Of a DNA stretch of 13,571 bases, positions 1 to 8,008 are shown piece by piece. The translations under genes and the position numbers were made by a program. Numbering within the stretch: position 1 is the stretch's first letter; every line of letters starts with the position of its first letter. Location of the stretch: positions 1-13,571 of the forward strand of contig CALUTA010000027.1 of the NCBI GenBank assembly GCA_944323585.1. The letters run 5' to 3'. The notes under the pieces are model-generated. The model searched no databases, had not been told where the DNA came from, and saw nothing but the letters and a program-made list of their open reading frames with translations. Source of the DNA: Candidatus Gastranaerophilales bacterium. Its GTDB lineage: Bacteria; Cyanobacteriota; Vampirovibrionia; Gastranaerophilales; Gastranaerophilaceae.

Positions 1-260
1 TTTATGTGATTAGGAAATTCTCTGAAAAATTCCCTGCCTTCGCTCAAAGTCACAACAGAATCCACAGTTCTCTTAAATGTGCGTCCGAGCAAAGTTGACG
101 GATGCACTCCGGCAATCCATCTTTTGTTCGAAGCACGACCGACCCCCCTAAAACATCTTCCCTCGGCCCAGGTGTCAAAATGGAGTTTTGTGCTCCCGCT
201 CAAAGCTAAAAGAAGTTTTTCAACAGGACGCAAATTGCCGTTGTTAAAATTTACTGTCAT
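1..260 (-). CDS. Unrecognised protein, N-terminal part (runs off the window start)
   Basis: An open minus-strand frame runs from an ATG at 260-258 to the window edge without a stop, giving about 86 codons. The start of the protein is MTVNFNNGNLRPVEKLLLAL. It continues with a Trp/Arg/Gly-rich stretch (DTWAEGRCFRGVGRASNKRW) and a region ending in REFFREFPNHI. I see no signal peptide or membrane segment and do not recognise the family. A GGAG lies about 20 bases upstream of the ATG, which is too far for a normal ribosome binding site, so initiation is uncertain. The gene diverges from ferritin. A plus-strand frame over the same bases (79-276) lacks a binding site and reads like a shadow, so the minus strand is preferred. 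Confidence 0.55.
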   Translation of the reverse strand, partial: MTVNFNNGNLRPVEKLLLALSGSTKLHFDTWAEGRCFRGVGRASNKRWIAGVHPSTLLGRTFKRTVDSVVTLSEGREFFREFPNHI

Positions 261-355
261 AACAAAACTTTTATAAAAAACTCCGATAATTTTTACATTC
301 ACTTGTAAGGTTAAGATAATTTAATTAAAAATTAATATTTATTTGTATATTTCGG

Positions 356-364
356 TGTTAGAAT
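356..364 (+). promoter_or_regulatory. Possible extended -10 promoter of the ferritin gene
   Basis: TGTTAGAAT is an extended -10 (TGn followed by TAGAAT). It sits in very AT-rich DNA about 44 bases upstream of the ferritin ATG. No convincing -35 hexamer is present, as is common for extended -10 promoters. I saw no clear Fur-type operator in the intergenic region. Confidence 0.35.
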
Positions 365-407
365 AAAAATGCAGATATAAAATAGTTTTCATAAGAAGGA
401 GTGAAAA

Positions 408-917
408 ATGATTTCGGAAAAATTAGAAAAAGCTTTTAATGACCAAATTAACAAAGAACTTTATTCAGAATACCTTTATCTTTCAATGCAGGCATACTTT
501 GAAAGACTTAACCTCAAAGGTTTCGTAAACTGGATGACGGTACAGGTTCAGGAAGAACACGCTCATGCAATGGGAATGTTTAATTACGTTCACGAAAGAG
601 GCGGAAAAGTTGAACTTGAAGCTATTGCAAAACCTCAAGTGGATTGGACATCTCCTCTGCATGTATTTGAAGAAGTTCTCAAACACGAAGAATACGTAAC
701 TTCACGCATCAACGCATTGATGGATGTGGCTGAAGAAGTTAAAGACCGTGCCGCACTTTCGTTCCTTGACTGGTATCTGAAAGAACAGGTTGAAGAAGAA
801 TCAAACGTCGGCGGTGTTCTTGCGACATTGAAATTGATAAAAGATGACGCAAAAGCTCTTTTGATGCTTGACAAAGAACTTGCCGCAAGAACTTTTGTTG
901 CTCCGGTAATCGGCTAA
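408..917 (+). CDS. ftnA: Bacterial non-haem ferritin (FtnA type)
   Basis: Iron-storage ferritin, 169 residues, the usual FtnA length. It should form a cytoplasmic 24-subunit shell that oxidises Fe(II) and stores the mineral. All expected ferroxidase ligands are at the positions known from E. coli FtnA: E17, E50, H53, E94 and Q127. The third (C) iron site is also complete, with E49, E126, E129 and E130. The N-terminus MISEKLEKAFNDQINKELYS is typical of the family. No haem-ligand Met of the bacterioferritin type is evident. The start is supported by AGGAG at 397-401, six bases before the ATG. It appears to be a single-gene transcript ended by the hairpin at 943-986, just before the NfeD gene. 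Confidence 0.96.
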   Translation: MISEKLEKAFNDQINKELYSEYLYLSMQAYFERLNLKGFVNWMTVQVQEEHAHAMGMFNYVHERGGKVELEAIAKPQVDWTSPLHVFEEVLKHEEYVTSRINALMDVAEEVKDRAALSFLDWYLKEQVEEESNVGGVLATLKLIKDDAKALLMLDKELAARTFVAPVIG

Positions 918-942
918 AATTTACTATAAACGTATGACAGAA

Positions 943-986
943 AAAAACTCCTTTCAAAGTACAATATTTCTTAGAAAGGAGTTTTT
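943..986 (+). terminator. Terminator-like hairpin that also buries the next gene's ribosome binding site
   Basis: A perfect 13-bp inverted repeat: AAAAACTCCTTTC (943-955) pairs with GAAAGGAGTTTTT (974-986), with an 18-base loop. The right arm ends in five T and abuts the ATG at 987, so it resembles a short intrinsic terminator for ferritin. The same arm contains AAGGAG (976-981), the only Shine-Dalgarno of the gene at 987. Read-through RNA from ferritin would therefore fold the binding site away. The stem is A/T-rich at its base, so termination efficiency is uncertain. Confidence 0.7.
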
Positions 987-1535
987 ATGCCTGAAGTTAT
1001 GAATATTACAAACATCTTTTTGGCCGTCGGAGTGTTTGCAACAGTGTTTTACATTATAAAAATGTGCCTGTTCCTTTTCACCGGCGGAGATGTGGAAGTT
1101 CACACCGATTTCACATCTATTTGTGAAACTGATGTTTCATTTGACTTTTTATCCATTCAATCAATACTGGCCTTTATGATGGGCTTTGGATGGGTCGGAC
1201 TTGCTGCAGTAAGCCAGTTTAAGTTTAACATCCTGATATCAATAATAGCGGCAGTTATATTCGGTTTGTTTTTCATGTTTTTATCTGCATATCTGATGTT
1301 TTTAATCAAAAAACTGGACAAAAGAACAAAAATTAATTTGGAAGATTTTGTGGGAACAGTCGGCAGAGCATACACAGCATTCAAACCGCAAGGTCAGGGG
1401 CAGATAGAAATTACCATCAACGATCAGCTTTCAGTGATTGATGCAATCAATATGACAGATGAAGAAATTCATGCATTTATGTCTGTCAAAATAGAAAAAG
1501 TTGAAGATAACAAAATTTATATTGTACGAGTTTAA
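987..1535 (+). CDS. NfeD/YuaF-like membrane protein with OB-fold, flotillin partner
   Basis: Membrane protein of 182 residues. Hydrophobic segments lie at about 8-31, 56-77 and 81-107, followed by a C-terminal soluble domain (about 118-182). That domain begins with the NfeD/OB-fold signature EDFVGTVGRAYTAFKPQGQG and ends in a beta-rich VKIEKVEDNKIYIVRV. The segment LSIQSILAFMMGFGWVGLA is characteristic of the short NfeD-like proteins encoded next to flotillins (YuaF of Bacillus, YqiJ of E. coli). The known role is to accompany a flotillin in membrane microdomain organisation; the biochemical function is unclear. It lacks the ClpP-like protease domain of long NfeD proteins. The stop is 17 bases before the flotillin start, implying one operon. 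Its ribosome binding site lies within the 943-986 hairpin. Confidence 0.85.
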   Translation: MPEVMNITNIFLAVGVFATVFYIIKMCLFLFTGGDVEVHTDFTSICETDVSFDFLSIQSILAFMMGFGWVGLAAVSQFKFNILISIIAAVIFGLFFMFLSAYLMFLIKKLDKRTKINLEDFVGTVGRAYTAFKPQGQGQIEITINDQLSVIDAINMTDEEIHAFMSVKIEKVEDNKIYIVRV

Positions 1536-1552
1536 AATAAAGAGGAGGAAAA

Positions 1553-3016
1553 ATGTTTAGTGCAAGTTTTATGGCTTTTGTGGTGGTTCCCGCACTTATA
1601 TTAATTGCGGCACTCATATTTGTAGCCAATCAATACAAAAGATGCCCGTCAAACAAAGTCATTGTTGTTTACGGTAAAACAGGCGGAACGTCAACCGCAA
1701 AATGCGTTCACGGCGGCGGAACTTTTATCATCCCGCTGATTCAGGATTACGGTGTTTTATCACTGGAACCTATGACAACAGATATTGATTTGAAAGGTGC
1801 TCTTTCAAAAGGCAACATTCGTGTAGCAGTTCCTTCAACCTTCACATTCGGAATTTCGACAAAAGAAAACATAATGATTAATGCGGCAGAACGTTTGCTG
1901 GGATTAACAAAACCCGATATAATCGTTCAGGCAAGCGACATCATATTAGGTCAATTACGTCTTGCAATTGCAACCCTTTCTATTGAAGAAATTAACCAGG
2001 ACAGAGAAAAGTTTCTTGAACAGATTAACGCAAACGTAAACACGGAGCTTAATAAAATCGGACTTGAAATTATCAACGTAAACATCAAAGATATTACTGA
2101 TGAATCAGGCTACATTGATGCAATCGGAAGAAAAGCAGCCGCAGAAGCAATTAACAAGGCAAAAGTAGAAGTTGCACAACAGGAAAAACTCGGTGCAATC
2201 GGTGAAGCAGAAGCTAATAAAGAAAAAGAAGTTCAGGTTGCAGAACAAACAGCCCAGACAGAAATCGGTAAAACAAACGCAGAAAAAGAACAGCGTATTA
2301 AAACCGCAAGCCTTGAAGCAGAAGCAGTAGACGGTGAAAACATTGCAAAAGCCAACATCGCAGATTCAAACGCAAATCTTGCCGTTAAGCAGGCAGACGC
2401 TTTGAAACTCGGTGAAGTCGCAAAAGCAAACGCTGAACGTGATGTTTTAATGGCACAAAAAGAACGTGAAGAAGCAAGATTGAAAAAAGAAGAACTTGCC
2501 CGTCAAGAAGTTGAAAAACTTAAAATTCAGGTAGAAGCAGACGCTGAAGCAGAAAAACTCAGACGTATCGCAAACGGTGAAGCAGACGCAATCAAAGCAA
2601 AATACTTTGCGGAAGCAGAAGGTGTCCGTGCCGTATTGGAAGCTAAAGCAAAAGGTTACGACCAACTGGTTAAAATTTCAAACAACAAACCGGAAATTGC
2701 AACAAGCTTCTTAATGATTGAAAAAATCGAAGATATTGTCGGCAAACAGGTTGAAGCAATTAAAAATATCAAATTTGATAAAATTACTGTTTGGGACGGC
2801 GGCGCAGGCTCCAAAGGCGGCAGCACAACCGCAAACTTTATGAGAGATTTGATTAAGGCACTTCCTGCAATGCATGACCTTGCAGGCCAGGCAGGAATAG
2901 AACTCCCGCAAATACTCGGTAAAGTTGCATCTCAGGAAGATATGGACGCTGAACCGGTTGCCGCAGCCGCACCAGTTCAGACTGCTCCTAAAAAAACAGA
3001 AAAGAAAGACGAATAA
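1553..3016 (+). CDS. Flotillin family protein (SPFH domain)
   Basis: Flotillin-like scaffold of 487 residues. One hydrophobic N-terminal segment (about 7-26) anchors it, followed by an SPFH/band-7 domain (about 30-205) containing GGGTFIIPL and SIEEINQDREKFLEQINANV. A long Ala/Glu/Lys-rich coiled coil (about 190-390) has repeated AEAxA-type units. The C-terminal region has NIKFDKITVWDGG, then TANFMRDLIKALPAMHDL and GIELPQILGK, as in bacterial flotillins. The tail is Ala/Pro-rich and ends in charged KKTEKKDE. The start is set by AGGAGG at 1542-1547. The protein is expected to oligomerise at the inner membrane with the NfeD-like partner encoded directly upstream. The strong terminator at 3050 closes the pair. 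Confidence 0.93.
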   Translation: MFSASFMAFVVVPALILIAALIFVANQYKRCPSNKVIVVYGKTGGTSTAKCVHGGGTFIIPLIQDYGVLSLEPMTTDIDLKGALSKGNIRVAVPSTFTFGISTKENIMINAAERLLGLTKPDIIVQASDIILGQLRLAIATLSIEEINQDREKFLEQINANVNTELNKIGLEIINVNIKDITDESGYIDAIGRKAAAEAINKAKVEVAQQEKLGAIGEAEANKEKEVQVAEQTAQTEIGKTNAEKEQRIKTASLEAEAVDGENIAKANIADSNANLAVKQADALKLGEVAKANAERDVLMAQKEREEARLKKEELARQEVEKLKIQVEADAEAEKLRRIANGEADAIKAKYFAEAEGVRAVLEAKAKGYDQLVKISNNKPEIATSFLMIEKIEDIVGKQVEAIKNIKFDKITVWDGGAGSKGGSTTANFMRDLIKALPAMHDLAGQAGIELPQILGKVASQEDMDAEPVAAAAPVQTAPKKTEKKDE

Positions 3017-3049
3017 AAATAAAATAAGATTTCTACTGTAAAAGTAATC

Positions 3050-3080
3050 GGCGGTTGAAAATTTTCAACCGCCTTTTTTT
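3050..3080 (+). terminator. Rho-independent terminator of the NfeD/flotillin operon
   Basis: A 24-base perfect palindrome (3050-3073, arms GGCGGTTGAAAA and TTTTCAACCGCC) is followed directly by seven T. It lies 33 bases after the flotillin stop. This is a strong, textbook intrinsic terminator. Confidence 0.93.
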
Positions 3081-3168
3081 ACGTTTTGTAATATCAAGTT
3101 TTAATCCTTTTTGTTTCTGCTAATATATAATAATAAAAATAATTACAAATAATCGGAGAGGCTGTCAA

Positions 3169-4185
<1,017 letters not shown>

Positions 4186-4327
4186 TTTTTGTACTAAATT
4201 AGAACTGCCGGACAGGTTAAAATAAAAATCCAATGATAAATTTAATAAAATAAAAAACAATATATTTGCATAATAGCAAAAAATAAAATTCAAGAATTTT
4301 ACAATAATGCCCCCTAAGGAGAACACA

Positions 4328-4459
4328 ATGAAAAACCGGACTTTAATAATGGAAAAAGAAGACAAAAAAAATGACAAAAAAGAACTTAAAGACGAACAGA
4401 AATTTAATTACCCCCGCTCAACCGTAGAAATGCTTGAGCAGACCTTACAAATTGCTTAA
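4328..4459 (+). CDS. Small charged hypothetical protein (43 residues)
   Basis: A short gene with a strong ribosome binding site, AAGGAG at 4316-4321, six bases before the ATG. The product begins MKNRTLIMEKEDKKNDKKEL, is dominated by Lys, Asp and Glu, and ends YPRSTVEMLEQTLQIA. There is no membrane segment or signal peptide, so it is probably cytoplasmic. The second Met (residue 8) is a possible alternative start but lies further from the binding site. I do not recognise the family. It is followed by another small gene after 77 bases. The good initiation site and codon use like the neighbours support a real gene, but homologues would be needed to be sure. Confidence 0.5.
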   Translation: MKNRTLIMEKEDKKNDKKELKDEQKFNYPRSTVEMLEQTLQIA

Positions 4460-4536
4460 CAAAAATTAAATAAAAATATAAAACACGCAATTTAAAAAAA
4501 TTATTTCCTTTAGATAATATAAAAGGAAGGTAGTGT

Positions 4537-4734
4537 ATGTATATAAAAATTCTTGAAAAAAGTGCAGAAAAATTTGCGCAAAAAATCCCCACAAGATTTG
4601 ATGATATCACAAAAGAAATACGTATGGATAAAGCCGGAGTTAAAGCATACAAAAAGCTGATGAAATCTCCCGCCTCAATTTCCTATTACAAATTAGGCGA
4701 CAAACTTGGCGAAAAACTAAACAAACTTTTATAA
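4537..4734 (+). CDS. Small basic hypothetical protein (65 residues)
   Basis: A 65-residue product rich in Lys and predicted helical, with periodic hydrophobic residues: ILEKSAEKFAQKI near the start and YYKLGDKLGEKLNKLL at the end. No membrane span or known domain is visible. The start ATG has AAGGAAGG at 4523-4530, at good spacing. An AT-rich TAGATAAT at 4511-4518 resembles a -10 element but would put the start site almost on the binding site, so I do not call it. The opposite-strand frame across this region is a shadow. The function is unknown; the composition would suit a small nucleic-acid- or membrane-surface-binding protein, but this is only a guess. Confidence 0.6.
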   Translation: MYIKILEKSAEKFAQKIPTRFDDITKEIRMDKAGVKAYKKLMKSPASISYYKLGDKLGEKLNKLL

Positions 4735-4776
4735 AATCGCAATTACCCCTTGGTAGACACGAAAGTAGAATAAATT

Positions 4777-4834
4777 TGTCATTCCGAATCTATTTTTGGC
4801 CTTGCCTCCGGAATGACAGTTAGGCGAAGAATCC
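4777..4834. repeat. Degenerate palindromic intergenic repeat (copy A)
   Basis: TGTCATTCCG (4777-4786) and CGGAATGACA (4809-4818) form a perfect 10-bp inverted repeat around a 22-base loop, followed by a tail GGCGAAGAATCC (4823-4834). The inner GCCTCCGG and AATGAC, and the GGCGAA...GAATCC tail, are shared with the palindrome at 10428-10493. Both belong to the widespread class of dispersed bacterial repeats that read like GTCATTnnGAG...GAATCC. This copy looks like a decayed or shortened member. There is no T-run, so it is unlikely to be a terminator. Confidence 0.7.
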
Positions 4835-4921
4835 CGCTACTGTTCTGTACGTCAAGGGACAATTGCATACAAAAAATTTATTACTTTTTGTTAATATAGT
4901 AGGGTTTTTATTCCTTGTTTC

Positions 4922-4930
4922 TGGTAGAAT
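4922..4930 (+). promoter_or_regulatory. Possible extended -10 promoter of the adenylyltransferase gene
   Basis: TGGTAGAAT is an extended -10 (TGn plus TAGAAT), the same hexamer as upstream of ferritin. It lies only 18 bases before the ATG at 4949, giving a leader of roughly 12 bases that still contains AAGGAG (4939-4944). No clear -35 hexamer is seen. Confidence 0.35.
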
Positions 4931-4948
4931 AATTGAATAAGGAGTAAT

Positions 4949-5434
4949 ATGGGACAAGTTTTGAGAAGAGAAAAGGTTGCTGAATTTGTTTCGAACCTTC
5001 ATAAAAGCGGAAAGACCGTTGTTGCAACAAACGGCTGTTTTGATATTCTGCACGTTGGTCATGTCAGATATCTGGAAAAAACAAAGACATTTGCGGATTA
5101 TATGATTGTTCTTCTGAATTCAGACAAATCAGTCCGCTCAATAAAAGGCGAAGGCCGTCCGATAAATAACGAGAATGACCGTGCGGAAATTTTATGTGCG
5201 CTCAGGTGCGTTGATTATGTTGTTCTTTTTGATGAAGACAGCCCCCGCAATCTTCTGGATGAAATAAAGCCCGATGTTTATACAAAAGGCGCAGATTACA
5301 CAATGGAAACCCTTCCGGAAGCGGATATTATGAAAAAAAACGGTACGAGAGTAGAATTTATCGACTTTGTAGAAGGAAAATCCACTACAAAAACCATTGA
5401 AAAAATATCCAAAAATTCTGATGCAAAGAATTAG
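4949..5434 (+). CDS. rfaE2: D-glycero-beta-D-manno-heptose 1-phosphate adenylyltransferase (RfaE2/HldE C-terminal type)
   Basis: Nucleotidyltransferase of 161 residues. It corresponds to the stand-alone second domain of HldE, which transfers AMP from ATP to heptose 1-phosphate to give ADP-heptose for the LPS core. The class motif is VATNGCFDILHVGHVRYLE, containing the HxGH active site (HVGH). It continues with LNSDKSVRSIKGEGRPINNENDRAEIL, then a RPDV-like KPDVYTKGADY and FVEGKSTTKTIEKI near the end. All of these match RfaE2 proteins closely. There is no kinase domain, so a separate HldE-N/HldA kinase must be elsewhere if the full pathway exists. The start is set by AAGGAG at 4939-4944. It sits directly upstream of the lipid A genes, which fits an envelope role. 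A related cytidylyltransferase specificity cannot be excluded from sequence alone. Confidence 0.85.
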   Translation: MGQVLRREKVAEFVSNLHKSGKTVVATNGCFDILHVGHVRYLEKTKTFADYMIVLLNSDKSVRSIKGEGRPINNENDRAEILCALRCVDYVVLFDEDSPRNLLDEIKPDVYTKGADYTMETLPEADIMKKNGTRVEFIDFVEGKSTTKTIEKISKNSDAKN

Positions 5435-5441
5435 AAATATA

Positions 5442-5477
5442 TTCTCGGAAAATCTTACACTTGATGTTTTTCCGGAA
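5442..5477. other. Weak stem-loop between rfaE2 and lpxD
   Basis: CGGAAAA (5446-5452) pairs with TTTTCCG (5468-5474), extended by TTC/GAA across a one-base bulge. The loop is about 15 bases. No T-run follows, so it is at best a weak transcript-end or processing structure. The two genes may still be co-transcribed. Confidence 0.3.
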
Positions 5478-5525
5478 TAAAACAAAAAATCAAGAGACAA
5501 AAATTACAATTAAGGAGATAAGCTT

Positions 5526-6629
5526 ATGAAAACTTTTACGGTTGAAGAAATTTCACAGATTGTCGGCGGAATGCTTACAAAAGCTCAGGATGTAAAAATT
5601 TCGCAAATAGCACCGCCTCTTTTGTCGGATGAGAATACTCTTGCATTGGCACTTGGCGAAGATGAAATTGCAAACCTTGCAAAATCAAAAGCAAAAGCCG
5701 CACTTGTACCTTTAGGAGTTCAGATTGACGGATTAACAACCATAGAAGTTGAACGGCCCCGTCTTGCAATGATGAAACTTCTGAACCTTTTCTATACAGC
5801 ACCTGAAGTTAATAAAGGAATTCACCCTACAGCTGTAGTTCATGAAACCGCAAAACTCGGCGAAAATGTTCAAATAGGGCCGAATGTAGTTATTTCACAC
5901 GATGCCGTAATCGGTGACAACACAAAAATTCTTGCAAATTCATACATTGGCGGCGGTGCTAAAATCGGCAAAAACTGCTTTTTTCATGCCGGCGTAAACA
6001 TAGGTGACAGAGTAGATATCGGGAATGATGTAATCCTTCATCACGGTGTATCATTAGGTGCTGACGGTTTCAGCTTTGTAACCGAAAATCCCGACAACAT
6101 CGAACAGGCAAGAAAAGAAGGCGAAATCAAAGAAGCTAACCAGAAACATGTAATCTTCAAAATTCCTTCAATCGGTTCGGTTAAAATCGGAAATAACGTC
6201 GAAATCGGTGCAAACAGCACAATCGACAGAGGAACAATAGAAAACACCACAATCGGCGACAACACCAAAATTGATGACCTTGTAATGATAGGCCACAATT
6301 GTAAAATAGGCGAAGGCTGCCTGATAGTTTCTCAGGTAGGCATTGCCGGAAGCTGTGTAATCGGCGACAGAGTTGTAATCGCAGGTCAGGCAGGTCTTGC
6401 CGATCATATTGAAATCGGTTCCGACACAATTATTACGGCAAAAGCCGGTGTTACGAAATCATTCCCCGAAAAATCAATCATTGTCGGCATTCCGGCTGTT
6501 CCGAGAAAAGAATTCATAAAACAGCTTAAGACAATGAAAGATGCACAGGAAATTTTTGCAAAATTCAGAAAATACGAACCCTTGTTGAAAGAATTTGAGG
6601 AAAATATCAATAATGACCACAATTCTTAA
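5526..6629 (+). CDS. lpxD: UDP-3-O-acylglucosamine N-acyltransferase
   Basis: Third step of lipid A synthesis: adds a 3-hydroxyacyl chain from acyl-ACP to the amino group of UDP-3-O-acylglucosamine. Length is 367 residues. The N-terminal uridine-binding domain (about 1-95) is followed by a left-handed beta-helix of IG-x4 hexapeptide repeats (about 100-320) and a C-terminal helix. The catalytic His is H257 in VMIGHNCKIGEGC, corresponding to H239 of E. coli LpxD. A charged insertion (about 183-210, ENPDNIEQARKEGEIKEANQ) in the helix after GADGFSF is longer than in proteobacterial enzymes. The start has AAGGAG at 5512-5517. The 3' end overlaps lpxC by 17 bases, indicating tight coupling. Confidence 0.96.
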   Translation: MKTFTVEEISQIVGGMLTKAQDVKISQIAPPLLSDENTLALALGEDEIANLAKSKAKAALVPLGVQIDGLTTIEVERPRLAMMKLLNLFYTAPEVNKGIHPTAVVHETAKLGENVQIGPNVVISHDAVIGDNTKILANSYIGGGAKIGKNCFFHAGVNIGDRVDIGNDVILHHGVSLGADGFSFVTENPDNIEQARKEGEIKEANQKHVIFKIPSIGSVKIGNNVEIGANSTIDRGTIENTTIGDNTKIDDLVMIGHNCKIGEGCLIVSQVGIAGSCVIGDRVVIAGQAGLADHIEIGSDTIITAKAGVTKSFPEKSIIVGIPAVPRKEFIKQLKTMKDAQEIFAKFRKYEPLLKEFEENINNDHNS

Positions 6630-7488
6630 TGAAATAACAATTCATGGACACGGTTTGATGAAAAACAAACCGTGTTCTGTAAAATTTTTCCCGTCAAACT
6701 CAGGAAAAATCAGATATTACATTTGTAAAGACACAACCCCGAATTTAACAAAGGAAGAATTGTCAAAACTTTGCGCTAACGGAAAAATCGAACCCTTTGA
6801 AGCTATAGCGGATAATGTTTTGTCAACAGATCATTGTGTTGTCCTCGGAAATAAAAAGTCAAAAGCCATGTTGACCGAACATTTAACTGCAGCACTGGCC
6901 TTTTGCGGAATCGACAGCATAGATATTTTTATGACCGAAGAAGAAGTTCCGGCACTCGACGGAAGTTCAAAACAGTGGGTTGAACTTTTTGAAAAAGCAG
7001 GAATTGAAAAACATCTTTTTGAAAAGAAAAAATATTATACTGTCAAAGAACCAGTATATTATTTAAACGGAAAAACAAGTCTTGTAGTCCTGCCGTCGGA
7101 TGAACTTTACATATCATATGCCGTAAACTATGACCATCCGGACTTAACAAGACGCTGGGCTGCATACAATCCTAAAAATAAAGACGAAATTATAGAAGCA
7201 AGAACATTCGGATTTTATAAAGACCTGAAAAAATTCCAGATGCTCGGGTTTGCAAGAGGTGTGAATATTGAAAACACCTTAGGGCTTCAGGACGAAGGCT
7301 ACACGTCGCCATTAAGAAGCGACTTAGAACCTGTCAAGCATAAAATTCTAGATTTAATCGGAGATTTTTATCTGACAGGTGTGAACCCGCTTAATATGAA
7401 ATGCCAGATACTAGCTAAAGAAGCAGGTCATGCCGTTCATATCAAAACAGCCAAAATTTTGAAAGATAAACTGATTGAATGTAAATAA
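6613..7488 (+). CDS. lpxC: UDP-3-O-acyl-N-acetylglucosamine deacetylase
   Basis: Zinc-dependent deacetylase, the committed step of lipid A synthesis. From the ATG at 6613 it is 291 residues. Zinc ligands appear as H90 (MLTEHLTAAL), H243 and D247 (KHKILDLIGD); the catalytic His is H273 in EAGHAVHI. Other signatures are VPALDGSS (113-120) and ARTFGF (196-201). An upstream in-frame TTG at 6595 is possible, but the ATG gives the conserved N-terminus ILNEITIHGHGLM directly after a GAGGA at 6597-6601, so 6613 is preferred. It overlaps the end of lpxD by 17 bases. It is separate from fabZ, not the LpxC-FabZ fusion seen in Bacteroidetes. Confidence 0.95.
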   Translation: MTTILNEITIHGHGLMKNKPCSVKFFPSNSGKIRYYICKDTTPNLTKEELSKLCANGKIEPFEAIADNVLSTDHCVVLGNKKSKAMLTEHLTAALAFCGIDSIDIFMTEEEVPALDGSSKQWVELFEKAGIEKHLFEKKKYYTVKEPVYYLNGKTSLVVLPSDELYISYAVNYDHPDLTRRWAAYNPKNKDEIIEARTFGFYKDLKKFQMLGFARGVNIENTLGLQDEGYTSPLRSDLEPVKHKILDLIGDFYLTGVNPLNMKCQILAKEAGHAVHIKTAKILKDKLIECK

Positions 7489-7519
7489 TTAAAAGTAAAG
7501 ATAATAGGAGAGATTGATT

Positions 7520-7972
7520 ATGACAGAACAAACGGAAGAAAAAGTATTGCAATTTGATACAGTGCAAATAATGGAAATGATTCCTCACAGATTTCCGTTT
7601 TTGCTTGTAGACAGAATTACAGAATGCGTTCCGGGGAAATATGCCAAAGGCTACAAAAACATGACAATGAATGAACAATTTTTCCAGGGGCATTTTCCGG
7701 GCAACCCGATAATGCCGGGGGTTTTACAGCTTGAAGCAATGGCGCAATGCTCGGCACCGATATTGATGACAATGCCGGAATTCGAAGGCAAATTAACACT
7801 TTACGCAGGTGTTGACGGTGTAAGATTTAAAAATATCGTCCGCCCCGGCGACAAATTTGAAATGGAAGTCGAACTTACAAAGGTGAAAGGCCCTGTATGC
7901 AAAGCTCACGGAATCGGTAAAGTCGACGGCAAAATTTGTGTCGAAGCAGATATGACTTTCGCATTAAAATAA
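7520..7972 (+). CDS. fabZ: 3-hydroxyacyl-ACP dehydratase FabZ
   Basis: Hot-dog-fold dehydratase acting on 3-hydroxyacyl-ACP in fatty acid elongation. It competes with LpxA/LpxD for the hydroxyacyl-ACP pool, which explains its usual place among lpx genes. Length is 150 residues from the ATG at 7520. The active site is complete: H58 in FFQGHFPGNPIMPGV and E72 in LQLEAMAQ. The upstream signature IPHRFPFLLVDRI is present. AGGAG at 7506-7510 sits nine bases before the ATG; an in-frame TTG at 7514 would be only three bases from it and is rejected. The stop codon adjoins the -35 box of the next gene's promoter. Confidence 0.96.
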   Translation: MTEQTEEKVLQFDTVQIMEMIPHRFPFLLVDRITECVPGKYAKGYKNMTMNEQFFQGHFPGNPIMPGVLQLEAMAQCSAPILMTMPEFEGKLTLYAGVDGVRFKNIVRPGDKFEMEVELTKVKGPVCKAHGIGKVDGKICVEADMTFALK

Positions 7973-8001
7973 TAGACAATTTATATAATTCTGCGTATAA
8001 T
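7973..8001 (+). promoter_or_regulatory. Near-consensus sigma-70 promoter giving a leaderless mRNA
   Basis: TAGACA (7973-7978), a 17-base spacer and TATAAT (7996-8001). One mismatch from consensus in total. The predicted start site, about 7 bases after the -10, is 8008 plus or minus one, and the ATG of the next gene is at 8009. No Shine-Dalgarno precedes that ATG. The -35 begins on the base after the fabZ stop. Confidence 0.78.
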
Positions 8002-8008
8002 AGAAAGT

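Noticed and set aside
79..276. Plus-strand frame of 65 codons at the window start
   Set aside because: No ribosome binding site and atypical composition; the minus-strand frame over the same bases is open to the window edge and begins with a clear ATG.
301..345. Possible Fur box upstream of ferritin
   Set aside because: AT-rich GATAAT/ATTAAT-like words occur, but no 19-base palindrome of the Fur type can be aligned convincingly.
2150..2700. Internal repeats in the flotillin gene as a DNA repeat or mobile element
   Set aside because: The periodic GCAGAAGC-like words follow from the Ala/Glu/Lys coiled coil and are not an independent repeat.
3081..3168. Lysine riboswitch upstream of asd
   Set aside because: The interval between the terminator and the ATG is under 90 bases and has no matching structure.
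6595..6612. TTG start extending LpxC by six residues
   Set aside because: The ATG at 6613 yields the conserved LpxC N-terminus and has GAGGA at usable distance.
7514..7519. TTG start extending FabZ by two residues
   Set aside because: It is only three bases from AGGAG; the ATG at 7520 has proper spacing.
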